Notes under the pieces: generated by a model
Database searches by the model: none
The model's input: the letters and a program-made list of their open reading frames with translations, nothing else
Told to the model about the DNA's origin: nothing
Part shown: piece by piece, positions 51,588 to 61,131 of the stretch
Layout of the letters: the number at the start of each line of letters is the position of its first letter
Position numbering within the stretch: the stretch's first letter is position 1
Position numbers and translations under genes: made by a program
Assembly (NCBI RefSeq): GCF_008123425.1
Contig: NZ_VSSS01000067.1
Location: 124,001 to 188,000, forward strand
Source: Bradyrhizobium rifense
GTDB lineage: Bacteria; Pseudomonadota; Alphaproteobacteria; Rhizobiales; Xanthobacteraceae
DNA length: 64,000 nt
Reading direction: 5' to 3'

Positions 51588-51601
51588 ATTATAGAATATA
51601 A
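51588..51601 (-). promoter_or_regulatory. Promoter/operator ahead of pcaH
   Basis: TTATA-GAA-TATAA (51589-51601) is a perfect inverted repeat in an AT-rich patch. It overlaps a TATAAT hexamer on the leftward strand (51593-51588), 55 bp before the pcaH ATG. The arrangement suits a repressor-type operator over a -10 box. No regulator gene lies beside it, so the cognate protein is unknown. Confidence 0.5.
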
Positions 51602-51662
51602 CTAATCTAGGGAAGCGGGTTTAGCGGCCTCCCGCGAACCCGACATCATCCGTCACCAAGCC

Positions 51663-52556
51663 TTACTTGATCGGCGCACGCGGCAGCACGGCCTCCCCGG
51701 CCTCAAGCCGGTAGGTGTGGTCGAGCGAATACCATGGTGTCGAAACGTCACGCGCGGTCGAATGCGGCGTCTCGTGGCGCACGAATTTGCCGATCAGCGC
51801 TTGTGTCACGCCGAACTGCACGTCGCTGTCGATATGGGGATCGTTGGGATCGTAGACCTGCGAGATCAGCACCTTGAAGCCGGGCTTGAAGATCAGGGCG
51901 TGCAGATGCGCGGGACGATAGGGGTGCCGGCTCTGCGCTTCGAGCAGGCGGCCGACGACGCCGTTGGTCGGAATCGGATAGCCCACCATCATCACCGAGC
52001 GGAAGGCGAAGCGCCCGTCCTGATCGGTCGTGAACTTGCCGCGCAGGTTCATGTCGGCCTGCTCGGGGTCCTGGTTCTCATACAGACCAACCGGCGAGGC
52101 GTGCCAGACATCGACCTCCGCACCCGCGACGGGGCGGCCGTCCTTGTCGACGACGTGGCCGTTGACGAACAGCGACGCGCCCGGCGTCTGCGAGCGGACG
52201 ATCGATCCGCCATTCTCCACCCGGGGCGAATTCAGCCGCCAGAACGGACCGAGCAGCGACTGATCGGTTTCGGTGTTGCCCTGATCGCCGTTGTTGAGCA
52301 GGCAAACCAGCGGCGAGACGCCGAGCGAGCCAGCCATCAGCACGACTTCGTTGTGCGTGTCGGTGGTCAGCTTGCCGAGTTCGACGATCACAGCGGTGGC
52401 GTCGCGGAATTCCTTCTCGGTCAGGCGCACGTCACGGACAAAGCCGTGCAAATGCTTGACCAGCGAGACCATGATCTGCCGCATCCGCGGATCGGACGTC
52501 CGCTCCATCACCGCAAGTGCGGCGGCCGTGACGTCCTGCTCGCGCTCGATGATCAT
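51663..52556 (-). CDS. Intradiol ring-cleavage dioxygenase, hydroxyquinol 1,2-dioxygenase type
   Basis: A 297-residue enzyme with an N-terminal helical dimerisation domain (about 1-100) as in catechol/hydroxyquinol 1,2-dioxygenases. Iron ligands are Tyr159 (VGLYENQ), Tyr193 (VGYPIPTNG), His217 and His219 (RPAHLHAL). The segments GDQGNTETDQSLLGPFWR and YPIPTNGVVGRLL favour hydroxyquinol (1,2,4-trihydroxybenzene) over catechol; catechol cannot be excluded. Product would be maleylacetate or muconate, both leading to beta-ketoadipate. It is encoded 51 bp after pcaF and 129 bp before pcaH on the same strand. No maleylacetate reductase gene is seen here. Confidence 0.88.
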   Translation of the reverse strand: MIIEREQDVTAAALAVMERTSDPRMRQIMVSLVKHLHGFVRDVRLTEKEFRDATAVIVELGKLTTDTHNEVVLMAGSLGVSPLVCLLNNGDQGNTETDQSLLGPFWRLNSPRVENGGSIVRSQTPGASLFVNGHVVDKDGRPVAGAEVDVWHASPVGLYENQDPEQADMNLRGKFTTDQDGRFAFRSVMMVGYPIPTNGVVGRLLEAQSRHPYRPAHLHALIFKPGFKVLISQVYDPNDPHIDSDVQFGVTQALIGKFVRHETPHSTARDVSTPWYSLDHTYRLEAGEAVLPRAPIK

Positions 52557-52572
52557 GGGATGGTCCCTGAGA

Positions 52573-52601
52573 GCCCTCTCCCCGCAAGCGGGGGAGAGGG
52601 C
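52573..52601. repeat. Hairpin between pcaF and the ring-cleavage dioxygenase gene
   Basis: GCCCTCTCCCC (52573-52583) pairs perfectly with GGGGAGAGGGC (52591-52601) around 7 bases. It shares the CTCTCCCC core with the element at 6313-6338. It occupies most of the 51-bp gap inside the gene cluster. Confidence 0.7.
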
Positions 52602-52607
52602 GAGAGC

Positions 52608-53816
<1,209 letters not shown>

Positions 53817-54032
53817 CGTTGTTCTCCCTGACTGCCGCGGTTCGGCGAAAATTCTTCAATGTCGGCGGAGTTTTAGGAGGGCGCCCGCGGCAGGTCAATT
53901 GACGGTTTCTTGCGTGTTCCGAGGGGTATCCACGCCGCCAGCGCATGCCGCGGTGCGGACAACGTGGAAAACCTCCCCTCCCCGGCCAAAGCGATAGGAG
54001 CAGGAGGCGAAATTTTGTAGGTTGCGCCGCCC

Positions 54033-56771
54033 ATGACCATGCAACAGCCCATCCAAGCGCCAGAGCCTGAACCCACCCCCGCGCCGCAGGCGGACGCCGC
54101 CGCGCGCGTCACGCCGATGATGGAACAGTACCTGGAGATCAAGGCGGCGCATCAGGGCCTGTTGCTGTTCTACCGGATGGGCGATTTCTACGAGCTGTTC
54201 TTCGAGGACGCCGAGATCGCCTCGAAGACGCTCGGCATCGTGCTGACCAAGCGCGGCAAGCATCAGGGCAACGACATCCCGATGTGCGGCGTGCCGGTCG
54301 AGCGCTCCGAGGATTATCTGCATCGCCTGATCAGCGCCGGCCACCGCGTCGCCGTGTGCGAGCAGACCGAGGATCCCGCCGCTGCGAAAGCGCGTGGCAA
54401 CAAGAGCGTCGTGCGCCGCGGTGTTGTCCGGCTGGTCACGCCGGGCACGCTGACCGAAGACACGCTGCTCGACGCCCGCGCCAACAATTATTTGCTGGCG
54501 ATTGCGCGAGCGCGTTCGTCCGCTGGCGGCGACCGCTTTGGTCTCGCCTGGATCGACATCTCGACCGCCGAATTCACGGTGACGGAATGCTCTAGCGGTG
54601 AGCTCGCCGCGACGCTGGCGCGCATCAACCCGAACGAAGCCATCGTCACCGACGCGCTTTATAGCGACAACGAGCTCGGACAAACCTTACGCGAGCTGCC
54701 GGCGGTCACGCCGGTGACCCGCGACGTCTTCGATGGCGCCACGGCCGAGAAGCGGCTGTGCGATTACTTCGCGGTCGCGACCATGGACGGGCTGGCCCAG
54801 CTCTCGCGGCTGGAGGCCACGGCTGCTGCCGCCGCCGTCACCTATGTCGACCGCACCCAGGTCGGCAAGCATCCGCCGCTGTCGCCGCCCGCACGCGAAG
54901 CCTCGGGCGCGACCATGGCGATCGACCCGGCCACGCGCGCCAATCTCGAACTGACGCGGACGCTCGCCGGCGAACGCCGCGGCTCGCTGCTCGATGCCAT
55001 CGATTGTACGGTGACGTCAGCGGGCTCGCGCCTGCTGGCGCAACGGCTCGCGGCACCCTTGACCGATGCGCCGGCGATCGCGCGGCGGCTCGATGCCGTC
55101 AGCGCCTTCGTCGCGGATTCGGCCACGCGCGAGGACATCCGCAGCATCTTGCGCGGCGCGCCCGACATGTCGCGCGCGCTCGCCCGTCTCTCGGTCGGCC
55201 GCGGCGGACCGCGCGACCTTGCGGGCGTGCGCGACGGCATCATCGCCGCCGACCAGGTGCTGGCGCGGCTCGGCGAGCTCGACCAGCCGCCGCAGGAGAT
55301 CGCGGCCGTCATGGCGGCACTCAAGCGTCCCTCGCGCGAGCTCGCGGCCGAATTTGCGCGTGCGCTCGACGAGCAGCTGCCGCTGATCAAGCGCGATGGC
55401 GGCTTCGTTCGTGCCGGCTACGAGCCGGCCCTTGATGAAGCGCGAAACCTGCGCGATGCCTCACGCCTGGTGGTGGCCTCGATGCAGGCGCGCTACGCCG
55501 ACAACACGGGCGTGAAGGGCCTCAAGATCCGGCACAACAACGTGCTCGGCTATTTCGTCGAGGTTACAGCCCAGCACGGCGACAAGCTGATGTCGGCGCC
55601 GCTGAACGCGACCTTCATCCATCGCCAGACGCTGGCGGGCCAGGTGCGCTTCACCACCTCAGAGCTTGGCGAGATTGAAGCCAAGATCGCCAATGCCGGC
55701 GACCGCGCGCTCGGGCTCGAGCTCGAAATCTTCGAGCGGCTCTGCACCAAGGCGCTCGAGATCAGTGACGATCTGCGCGCCGCAGCGCAAGGCTTTGCGC
55801 TGCTCGACGTTGCGACGTCGCTGGCCAAGCTCGCGGTCGATGAAAACTACGTGCGGCCCGAGGTCGATGGTTCCCTCGGCTTCGCCATCGAAGCCGGCCG
55901 CCATCCCGTGGTCGAGCAGGCTTTGAAGCGCAATGGTGAGCCATTCATCGCCAATGCCTGCGATCTGTCGCCTAGCCCTGCACAAAAATCCGGCCAGCTC
56001 TGGCTGCTGACCGGTCCGAACATGGCGGGTAAATCGACCTTCCTGCGCCAGAACGCGCTGATTGCGCTGCTGGCGCAGATCGGCAGCTTCGTGCCGGCCA
56101 CGCGCGCGCGGATCGGCATCATCGACCGCCTGTTCTCGCGCGTCGGCGCCGCCGACGATCTCGCGCGCGGCCGCTCCACCTTCATGGTGGAGATGGTCGA
56201 GACGGCTGCGATCCTCAACCAGGCCGGCGAGCGCGCGCTGGTGATCCTCGACGAGATCGGCCGCGGCACCGCGACCTTCGACGGCCTCTCCATTGCATGG
56301 GCCGCGATCGAGCATCTGCACGAAAGCAACCGCTGCCGCACGCTGTTCGCGACGCATTATCACGAGCTGACCGCGCTCTCGGCAAAGCTGCCGCGCATGT
56401 TCAACGCGACCGTGCGGGTCAAGGAGTGGCAGGGCAATGTCGTGTTCCTGCACGAGGTACTGCCGGGCTCGGCCGATCGCTCCTACGGCATCCAGGTCGC
56501 CAAGCTCGCCGGCCTGCCGCCGGCCGTGATCAATCGCGCGAAATCCGTGCTGGCAAAGCTCGAGGCGCAAGACCGCGGCCAGACCGCCCGCGCGCTCGCC
56601 GACGACCTTCCGCTGTTCGCGGTGCCCTCACGCGCCGCCGCGGAAGCCGCACCGCCGACCGAGGCCGAGCTGTTGATAGACACGGTAAAGGCGCTACACC
56701 CCGACGAGATGTCCCCGCGCGAGGCGCTAGATGCGCTCTATGCGCTGAAGGCCAAGCTGCCGAAGCAGTGA
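54033..56771 (+). CDS. mutS: DNA mismatch repair protein MutS
   Basis: Recognises mismatches and small loops and starts repair. The 912-residue protein has a Pro/Ala-rich leader (1-25), the mismatch-binding Phe-x-Glu at 52-54 (GDFYELF), the clamp and lever domains, and the ATPase: Walker A GPNMAGKST near 661, Walker B LVILDEIGRGT near 739, and FATHYHELTAL near 775. The length is normal for rhizobial MutS. The C-terminus is acidic and ends at LPKQ. It is a single gene with its own upstream region (217 bp shared with pcaF). Confidence 0.97.
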   Translation: MTMQQPIQAPEPEPTPAPQADAAARVTPMMEQYLEIKAAHQGLLLFYRMGDFYELFFEDAEIASKTLGIVLTKRGKHQGNDIPMCGVPVERSEDYLHRLISAGHRVAVCEQTEDPAAAKARGNKSVVRRGVVRLVTPGTLTEDTLLDARANNYLLAIARARSSAGGDRFGLAWIDISTAEFTVTECSSGELAATLARINPNEAIVTDALYSDNELGQTLRELPAVTPVTRDVFDGATAEKRLCDYFAVATMDGLAQLSRLEATAAAAAVTYVDRTQVGKHPPLSPPAREASGATMAIDPATRANLELTRTLAGERRGSLLDAIDCTVTSAGSRLLAQRLAAPLTDAPAIARRLDAVSAFVADSATREDIRSILRGAPDMSRALARLSVGRGGPRDLAGVRDGIIAADQVLARLGELDQPPQEIAAVMAALKRPSRELAAEFARALDEQLPLIKRDGGFVRAGYEPALDEARNLRDASRLVVASMQARYADNTGVKGLKIRHNNVLGYFVEVTAQHGDKLMSAPLNATFIHRQTLAGQVRFTTSELGEIEAKIANAGDRALGLELEIFERLCTKALEISDDLRAAAQGFALLDVATSLAKLAVDENYVRPEVDGSLGFAIEAGRHPVVEQALKRNGEPFIANACDLSPSPAQKSGQLWLLTGPNMAGKSTFLRQNALIALLAQIGSFVPATRARIGIIDRLFSRVGAADDLARGRSTFMVEMVETAAILNQAGERALVILDEIGRGTATFDGLSIAWAAIEHLHESNRCRTLFATHYHELTALSAKLPRMFNATVRVKEWQGNVVFLHEVLPGSADRSYGIQVAKLAGLPPAVINRAKSVLAKLEAQDRGQTARALADDLPLFAVPSRAAAEAAPPTEAELLIDTVKALHPDEMSPREALDALYALKAKLPKQ

Positions 56772-56786
56772 CAGTGCTTCCGGAGG

Positions 56787-57584
56787 CTAATGCGCCAGCC
56801 GCTTCCTTCGCCCGTTCCACCACAGCGTCAGATTCCACACGATGCAGGTGGCGAGGCCCATGCTGAGGCCGATCGCGGAACCGAACTGCACCACCGCACT
56901 ATGCACCACCGCGATCGCCATTCCGAATCCGAGCAGGCCCCAGGCCGAATTGGCCAGCACCGCGGCGGTCGGCGGACCGCCGATGCGGGGATGCAGGATC
57001 ACCATCATGCTGGAGAACACGACTGGATACAGCGCAACGATGCCGCTGATCTTCGGGCCGACCCAGCCCGACGTCGAGACGACGACGGCGACGAGGGTCG
57101 CGACCAGCGCGGCCCGCATCGGGATGTCGTACCAGCGGCGCATCACCAGCGGCATCTTCACATGGCGATAGCCCGCGAGCAGCGGAATGCAGATGCCGAA
57201 CGCGATGAAATTCACGGCGAGCCCGGCGATGAGCGTCCAGTCGAACATGCGGATGACCGAGGCGATCGCGATCCAGACCGCGAACGCGCATCCGCAACTC
57301 ACCACCACACTGTGCCGCTGCGCCAGCACGACATAGGTGAGACCCATGAAGATCGTCGCGGCATTGACCGGGAGGCTCGACAGCGCACCCTGCGCGATGA
57401 AGGCAGCGTCATGGTCGATCGCGAGGAAGACGTAGGAGGGACCGGCCGAGATCGGCAGCGTCGCCACCAGCGCACCGATCACCGGGCCGGAGCGCTCGGT
57501 GATAACAGACGCCGACACCACGAACGCGGCCGCAACCGCCATGCGCAGCAGAAGGAAGAGGATGTAAGACAGTTCGGCAGGCAT
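56787..57584 (-). CDS. Integral membrane protein of unknown function
   Basis: A 265-residue protein from the ATG at 57584; the frame opens at 57686 but the extra part is antisense-like. About eight hydrophobic segments cover nearly the whole chain, starting LSYILFLLLRMAVAAAFVV and ending with a basic tail WNGRRKRLAH. A segment SGIVALYPVVFSSMMVILHPRIG near 190 (split for quotation) is distinctive. No family with a known role is recognised. It lies 38 bp after osmC on the same strand, behind a hairpin, and converges with mutS. Confidence 0.75.
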   Translation of the reverse strand: MPAELSYILFLLLRMAVAAAFVVSASVITERSGPVIGALVATLPISAGPSYVFLAIDHDAAFIAQGALSSLPVNAATIFMGLTYVVLAQRHSVVVSCGCAFAVWIAIASVIRMFDWTLIAGLAVNFIAFGICIPLLAGYRHVKMPLVMRRWYDIPMRAALVATLVAVVVSTSGWVGPKISGIVALYPVVFSSMMVILHPRIGGPPTAAVLANSAWGLLGFGMAIAVVHSAVVQFGSAIGLSMGLATCIVWNLTLWWNGRRKRLAH

Positions 57585-57597
57585 TTTCTTCTTCTTG

Positions 57598-57616
57598 CCC
57601 TCCCTCAAAGGGAGGG
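57598..57616 (-). terminator. Hairpin after the OsmC gene
   Basis: CCCTCCCT (57598-57605) pairs with AGGGAGGG (57609-57616) around a 3-base loop. It sits just past the OsmC stop and before the ribosome-binding region of the next leftward gene. No T-run follows, so termination may be partial. Confidence 0.5.
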
Positions 57617-57622
57617 TGGCAG

Positions 57623-58132
57623 CTACATCCGCTGCATCGACACCGAAACCTTCGGGCCGTTTTTGATGGTCTGATAGACCACGCAATAGCGCTCGGCGAG
57701 TTTGAGCAGGAGATCGAGCTTGTCTTGCGGCGCATCGGTATCGACCTCGAAGCGCAGGCGGATCTCGGCGAAGCCGACCGGGGTCTCCTTGTCGACGCCG
57801 AGCGTGCCGCGAAAATCGAGATCGCCCTCGGCGTAGACGTTACCGGTCTTGAGCGGCACCTCGATCGCGGTCGCGACCGACTTCAGCGTGACTCCGGCGC
57901 AGGCCACAAGCGCTTCCAGCAACATGTCGCCGGAGCAGAGCTCGAGGCCGGAGCCGCCGGTGGCGGGATGCAGGCCAGCAAGCGCGATGGCGCGGCCGGT
58001 CTCGACCTTGCAGGCGATGCCTTCGCCGTCGGTCGAGCCCTTGGCCTTCAGCGTGATCATCGCGGTCTTGGGATCGGTCTTGTAGCGTTCCTTGATCGGG
58101 GCCTGCATCTGGCGCAGTTCTGCGGCGTCCAT
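57623..58132 (-). CDS. OsmC-family protein
   Basis: A 169-residue protein from the ATG at 58132 (GGGAG 9 bases upstream). The OsmC fold is shown by GIACKVETGRAIALAGLHP, the Cys-containing central helix CSGDMLLEALVACAGVTLK and the second Cys in LAERYCVVYQTIKNGPKVSV, giving the two-Cys thiol-peroxidase-type site. By family, it reduces organic hydroperoxides. It follows the sulfonate-type ABC transporter genes by 53 bp and could be co-transcribed. Confidence 0.87.
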   Translation of the reverse strand: MDAAELRQMQAPIKERYKTDPKTAMITLKAKGSTDGEGIACKVETGRAIALAGLHPATGGSGLELCSGDMLLEALVACAGVTLKSVATAIEVPLKTGNVYAEGDLDFRGTLGVDKETPVGFAEIRLRFEVDTDAPQDKLDLLLKLAERYCVVYQTIKNGPKVSVSMQRM

Positions 58133-58185
58133 CTTATTCTCTCCCGGAAAATTGACCCTCGATGTACCGGCTCGGAGAGAAAATG

Positions 58186-58971
58186 TCACCACCACATGGC
58201 CTGACCGGGACCCTGGGTTGCGTCACGGTCAGGCACGCTGCGATCGAGCGAACGGTCGAGTGACGTCAGCACATTTCGCTTGAAATTCTCGAACAGCGGC
58301 GAGTTACGGTCGCGCGGACGGCCCAGATTGATCTCGATCTGGTCGAACAGCCGGCCCGGCCGCGGCCGCATCACCAGCACGCGATCGGCCAGCACCACGG
58401 CCTCGTCAACGTCATGTGTGACGAGGATGAGCGTCGGCCGCGTGTCGGCCCAGAGGTCGAGCAGATGATCCTGGAGGTCGCGGCGGGTGAAGGCATCGAG
58501 CGCGGAGAACGGCTCGTCGAGCAAGAGCACCTCGGGTTGCGGCACCAGCGCCCGCGCGATCGCGACACGCTGGGCCTGCCCGCCCGAGAGCTCGCGCGGC
58601 CAGGCTTGCGCCATGTCGGCAAGGCCGACGCGGGCCAGCGCACGCGCCACCTTCTCGCGCCGCTCCGTCGCAGGCAGGTCGGCAAGTCCAAAGCCGATAT
58701 TGTCGGCGACGCTGAGCCAGGGCAGCAGCCGCGGCTCCTGGAAGATGATGCCGATCTTGGCGTGTGGCGAGGCGATCGCCTCGCTGTCGAGCGTCACCGT
58801 GCCGGAGCTGGCGCGATCGAGGCCGGCGATGGCGCGGAGCAATGTTGATTTGCCGCAACCGGAGCCGCCGATGATGGCGACGATCTCGCCCTGCCTGATC
58901 TCGGCCGAGAAGCGCGCCAACGCGTGCACACCATTCGGATAGGTCTTGCTGACCCGGTCGAGCGCCAGCAT
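58186..58971 (-). CDS. Sulfonate/nitrate/taurine-type ABC transporter ATP-binding protein
   Basis: A 261-residue ATPase. Walker A is GGSGCGKST (about 35), the Q-loop IIFQEPRLLPWL, the signature LSGGQAQRVAIARAL (about 128) and Walker B VLLLDEPFSALD (about 149), with the switch His in LVTHDVDEAV. The EPRLLPW segment is the hallmark of the SsuB/TauB/NrtD class. It starts 4 bp after the permease gene. It powers uptake together with the permease and binding protein upstream. Confidence 0.93.
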   Translation of the reverse strand: MLALDRVSKTYPNGVHALARFSAEIRQGEIVAIIGGSGCGKSTLLRAIAGLDRASSGTVTLDSEAIASPHAKIGIIFQEPRLLPWLSVADNIGFGLADLPATERREKVARALARVGLADMAQAWPRELSGGQAQRVAIARALVPQPEVLLLDEPFSALDAFTRRDLQDHLLDLWADTRPTLILVTHDVDEAVVLADRVLVMRPRPGRLFDQIEINLGRPRDRNSPLFENFKRNVLTSLDRSLDRSVPDRDATQGPGQAMWW

Positions 58972-58975
58972 CGCG

Positions 58976-59821
58976 TTACGCTCCCCTCACGCGCCCGAAG
59001 GCGTCCTGCCAGCGCAGGAACGGAGCGGCCGCGACCTCGATCAGCCAGTCGGTCAACTTGCCGAGAATGGCGAAGATCACGATCGCGGCGAGGATCTGCG
59101 CGGGCTTGCCGAGCTGCTGGCCGTCGAGCAGGAGATAGCCGAGGCCTTCGGAGGCGCCGATCAACTCGGCCGCCACCACGAACATCCAGCCGAGACCCAG
59201 ACCAACGCGCAAGGAGACGACATAGGCCGGCAGCACCGCGGGCAGCAGGATACGGCGGATCATCGCGAAGCCAGAGAGGCGGAAGGTGCGACCGACCTCG
59301 ACGATCTTGCGGTCGACGATGAGGATCGCGCCCATCACGCCGAGATAGACCGGGAAGAACACGCCGACCGCGATCAGCACGATCTTGGAGGTCTCGAAAA
59401 TACCGAGCCAGAGGATAAACAGCGGTACCCAGGCCAGCGACGGAATCGCACGCAGCGCCTGCACGGTCGGATCGAGCAGCCGCCGTGCCAGCGACCAATA
59501 GCCGGAGATGGCGCCGAGCAGCGTGCCCGCGATGACGCCGAAGGCGAAGCCGAGACCGACACGCCACAGCGTCGCAACGATGTGGCGGACCAGCTCGCCG
59601 GAGCGGGCGAGATCGGCGATGGTGGCAAAGACCCGCGAGGGCGGCGGCACCAGCCTTCCATTGGACCAGCCGAGCCAGACCACGAGCTCCCAGCCAAGCG
59701 CGAGGATCAACGGCAGCAGCAGCCCCAGCATCGGCCGCGCATAACGCGACAGCCGCGAGGGCGCGGCGGCGGTCTCGGCCGGTTCCGAGGACTGCTGTAA
59801 GACTGGCGCGTCGGAAATCAT
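58976..59821 (-). CDS. Sulfonate/nitrate/taurine-type ABC transporter permease
   Basis: A 281-residue inner-membrane permease with about six hydrophobic segments. SsuC/TauC landmarks include LVPPPSRVFATIADL, SLAWVPLFILWLGIFETSK, FFPVYLGVMGAI and the cytoplasmic EAA-like loop GFAMIRRILLPAVLPAYVVS. It lies between the binding-protein gene (150 bp upstream, with a large inverted repeat between) and the ATPase gene (4 bp downstream). Confidence 0.92.
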   Translation of the reverse strand: MISDAPVLQQSSEPAETAAAPSRLSRYARPMLGLLLPLILALGWELVVWLGWSNGRLVPPPSRVFATIADLARSGELVRHIVATLWRVGLGFAFGVIAGTLLGAISGYWSLARRLLDPTVQALRAIPSLAWVPLFILWLGIFETSKIVLIAVGVFFPVYLGVMGAILIVDRKIVEVGRTFRLSGFAMIRRILLPAVLPAYVVSLRVGLGLGWMFVVAAELIGASEGLGYLLLDGQQLGKPAQILAAIVIFAILGKLTDWLIEVAAAPFLRWQDAFGRVRGA

Positions 59822-59877
59822 GGCCGGTAGGAAGCGCGTCTTGTGAGGGAATGCAAGGGCGCGCCTCTATCCACCTG

Positions 59878-59962
59878 CGTAGCCCGGATGGAGCGAAGCG
59901 CAATCCGGGGCCGTGCCGCGCGAAAAGAATCCCGGATTTCGCTGCGCTCCATCCGCGCTACG
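59878..59962. repeat. 85-bp inverted repeat inside the ABC operon
   Basis: The left arm (59878-59910, starting CGTAGCCCGGATGGAGCGAA) pairs with the right arm (59931-59962) with few mismatches. It lies between the binding-protein and permease genes. It could reduce read-through to the permease and ATPase genes, keeping binding protein in excess (inference). Confidence 0.8.
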
Positions 59963-59971
59963 GATCCAACC

Positions 59972-60943
59972 TCAATTCGTCGGTAGCGGGACCTGATCGT
60001 CGATCAACGCATCCAGTGTCGCCTTCACGTCGACCTTGGCGTCGACGACGCCGGCCTGTTGCAGGGCAAGGCCTGCGGCGAGGATCGACTCGCGCTGGGA
60101 AGCGCCAATGCGGCTATGGGTGAGCTCGGTGCGCTCCTTGAGCTGCTTGTCCACGACGGCGTCGGGCAGTTTTGTGACCGCGATAAAGGTCTTCTTGAGA
60201 TCATCGTAATTCGCCAGCGAGTATTTCCGCGCCTCCTCGTACACCGCGAGCACGCGGCGGGCGGCGTCCGGATAGTCCTTCAGGAACTGCTCGCGCACAT
60301 TGAGGATGCCCCAGGTGTTGGCGTCCGCCTTGCGATAGAACAGCTTTGCGCCTTCCTCAACCTCGGCCTGCGCCATCATCGGATCGAGACCGGCCCAGGC
60401 ATCGACGTCGCCGCGGATCAGCGCAGTCTTGCCGTCGGCGTGCTGGAGCAGCACCGGGGTGATGTCCTTTTCGGTGAGACCCGCGCCAAGCAGCGCGCGC
60501 ACCAGGAAGATGTGCGGATCGGTGCCGCGCGTCACCGCGACGCGCTTGCCCTTGAGGTCAGCAACGCTCGCGATCTTGGAATCCTTGCCCGTGACCAGCG
60601 CCGTCCACTCGGGGCGCGAATAGACATAGATCGACTTGATCGGGTTGCCGTTAATGCGCGCGACCAGCGCCGCAGAGCCCGCGGTCGAGCCGAAATCGAT
60701 CGAGCCGGCATTGAGGAATTCGAGCGCCTTGTTGGAGCCGGCCGACTGCACCCAGGTGATGGTGATACCGTCCTTGGCGAACTCCTTCTCCAGGAGCCCC
60801 TTCTGCTTCAGGACCATCGACACCGGATTGTAGGTCGCCCAGTCGATGCGGATTTCCTTGAGCGCATCAGCAGCCCGTGCCGCGGGGGTCATGGCGAACG
60901 CAACGGCTCCCGCCAAGAGAATACGTCGTGTTATGTTGGTCAT
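59972..60943 (-). CDS. Aliphatic-sulfonate-type ABC transporter substrate-binding protein
   Basis: A 323-residue periplasmic protein from the ATG at 60943, with GGAGG 9 bases upstream. Signal peptide with a Tat-like TRRILLAG (about 4-11) and cleavage near ARAAD. The mature part has RIDWATYNPVSMVLKQKGLL, WVQSAGSNKALEFLNAGSID and GSTAGSAALVARINGNPIK, typical of the SsuA family. By family, it binds alkanesulfonates; related proteins bind taurine, nitrate or thiamine precursors. No desulfonating monooxygenase is encoded nearby, so the cargo is not certain. Confidence 0.92.
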   Translation of the reverse strand: MTNITRRILLAGAVAFAMTPAARAADALKEIRIDWATYNPVSMVLKQKGLLEKEFAKDGITITWVQSAGSNKALEFLNAGSIDFGSTAGSAALVARINGNPIKSIYVYSRPEWTALVTGKDSKIASVADLKGKRVAVTRGTDPHIFLVRALLGAGLTEKDITPVLLQHADGKTALIRGDVDAWAGLDPMMAQAEVEEGAKLFYRKADANTWGILNVREQFLKDYPDAARRVLAVYEEARKYSLANYDDLKKTFIAVTKLPDAVVDKQLKERTELTHSRIGASQRESILAAGLALQQAGVVDAKVDVKATLDALIDDQVPLPTN

Positions 60944-60963
60944 GCCCAGAATCCTCCAAAACT

Positions 60964-60980
60964 TCATTGTTTTTCAATGA
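60964..60980. promoter_or_regulatory. Small inverted repeat before the sulfonate-type operon
   Basis: TCATTG-TTTTT-CAATGA (60964-60980) is a perfect 6-bp inverted repeat around five T, 21 bases before the binding-protein ATG, in an AT-rich patch reaching to about 61000. It may be an operator or a leader hairpin. Confidence 0.4.
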
Positions 60981-61131
60981 GTTATATCTAGAGGTCAACG
61001 AGAAAATCCCACCCTTGAAAGCGCGCGGCCTGAGAACAATTTTGCTCGATGCCGGCCTTTTCCAGCATGGAACGACTATTGCCAGAGAATGGCGGGTGAC
61101 AGCGCCTGTCGCCTCTTATATCCGGTGAGAC

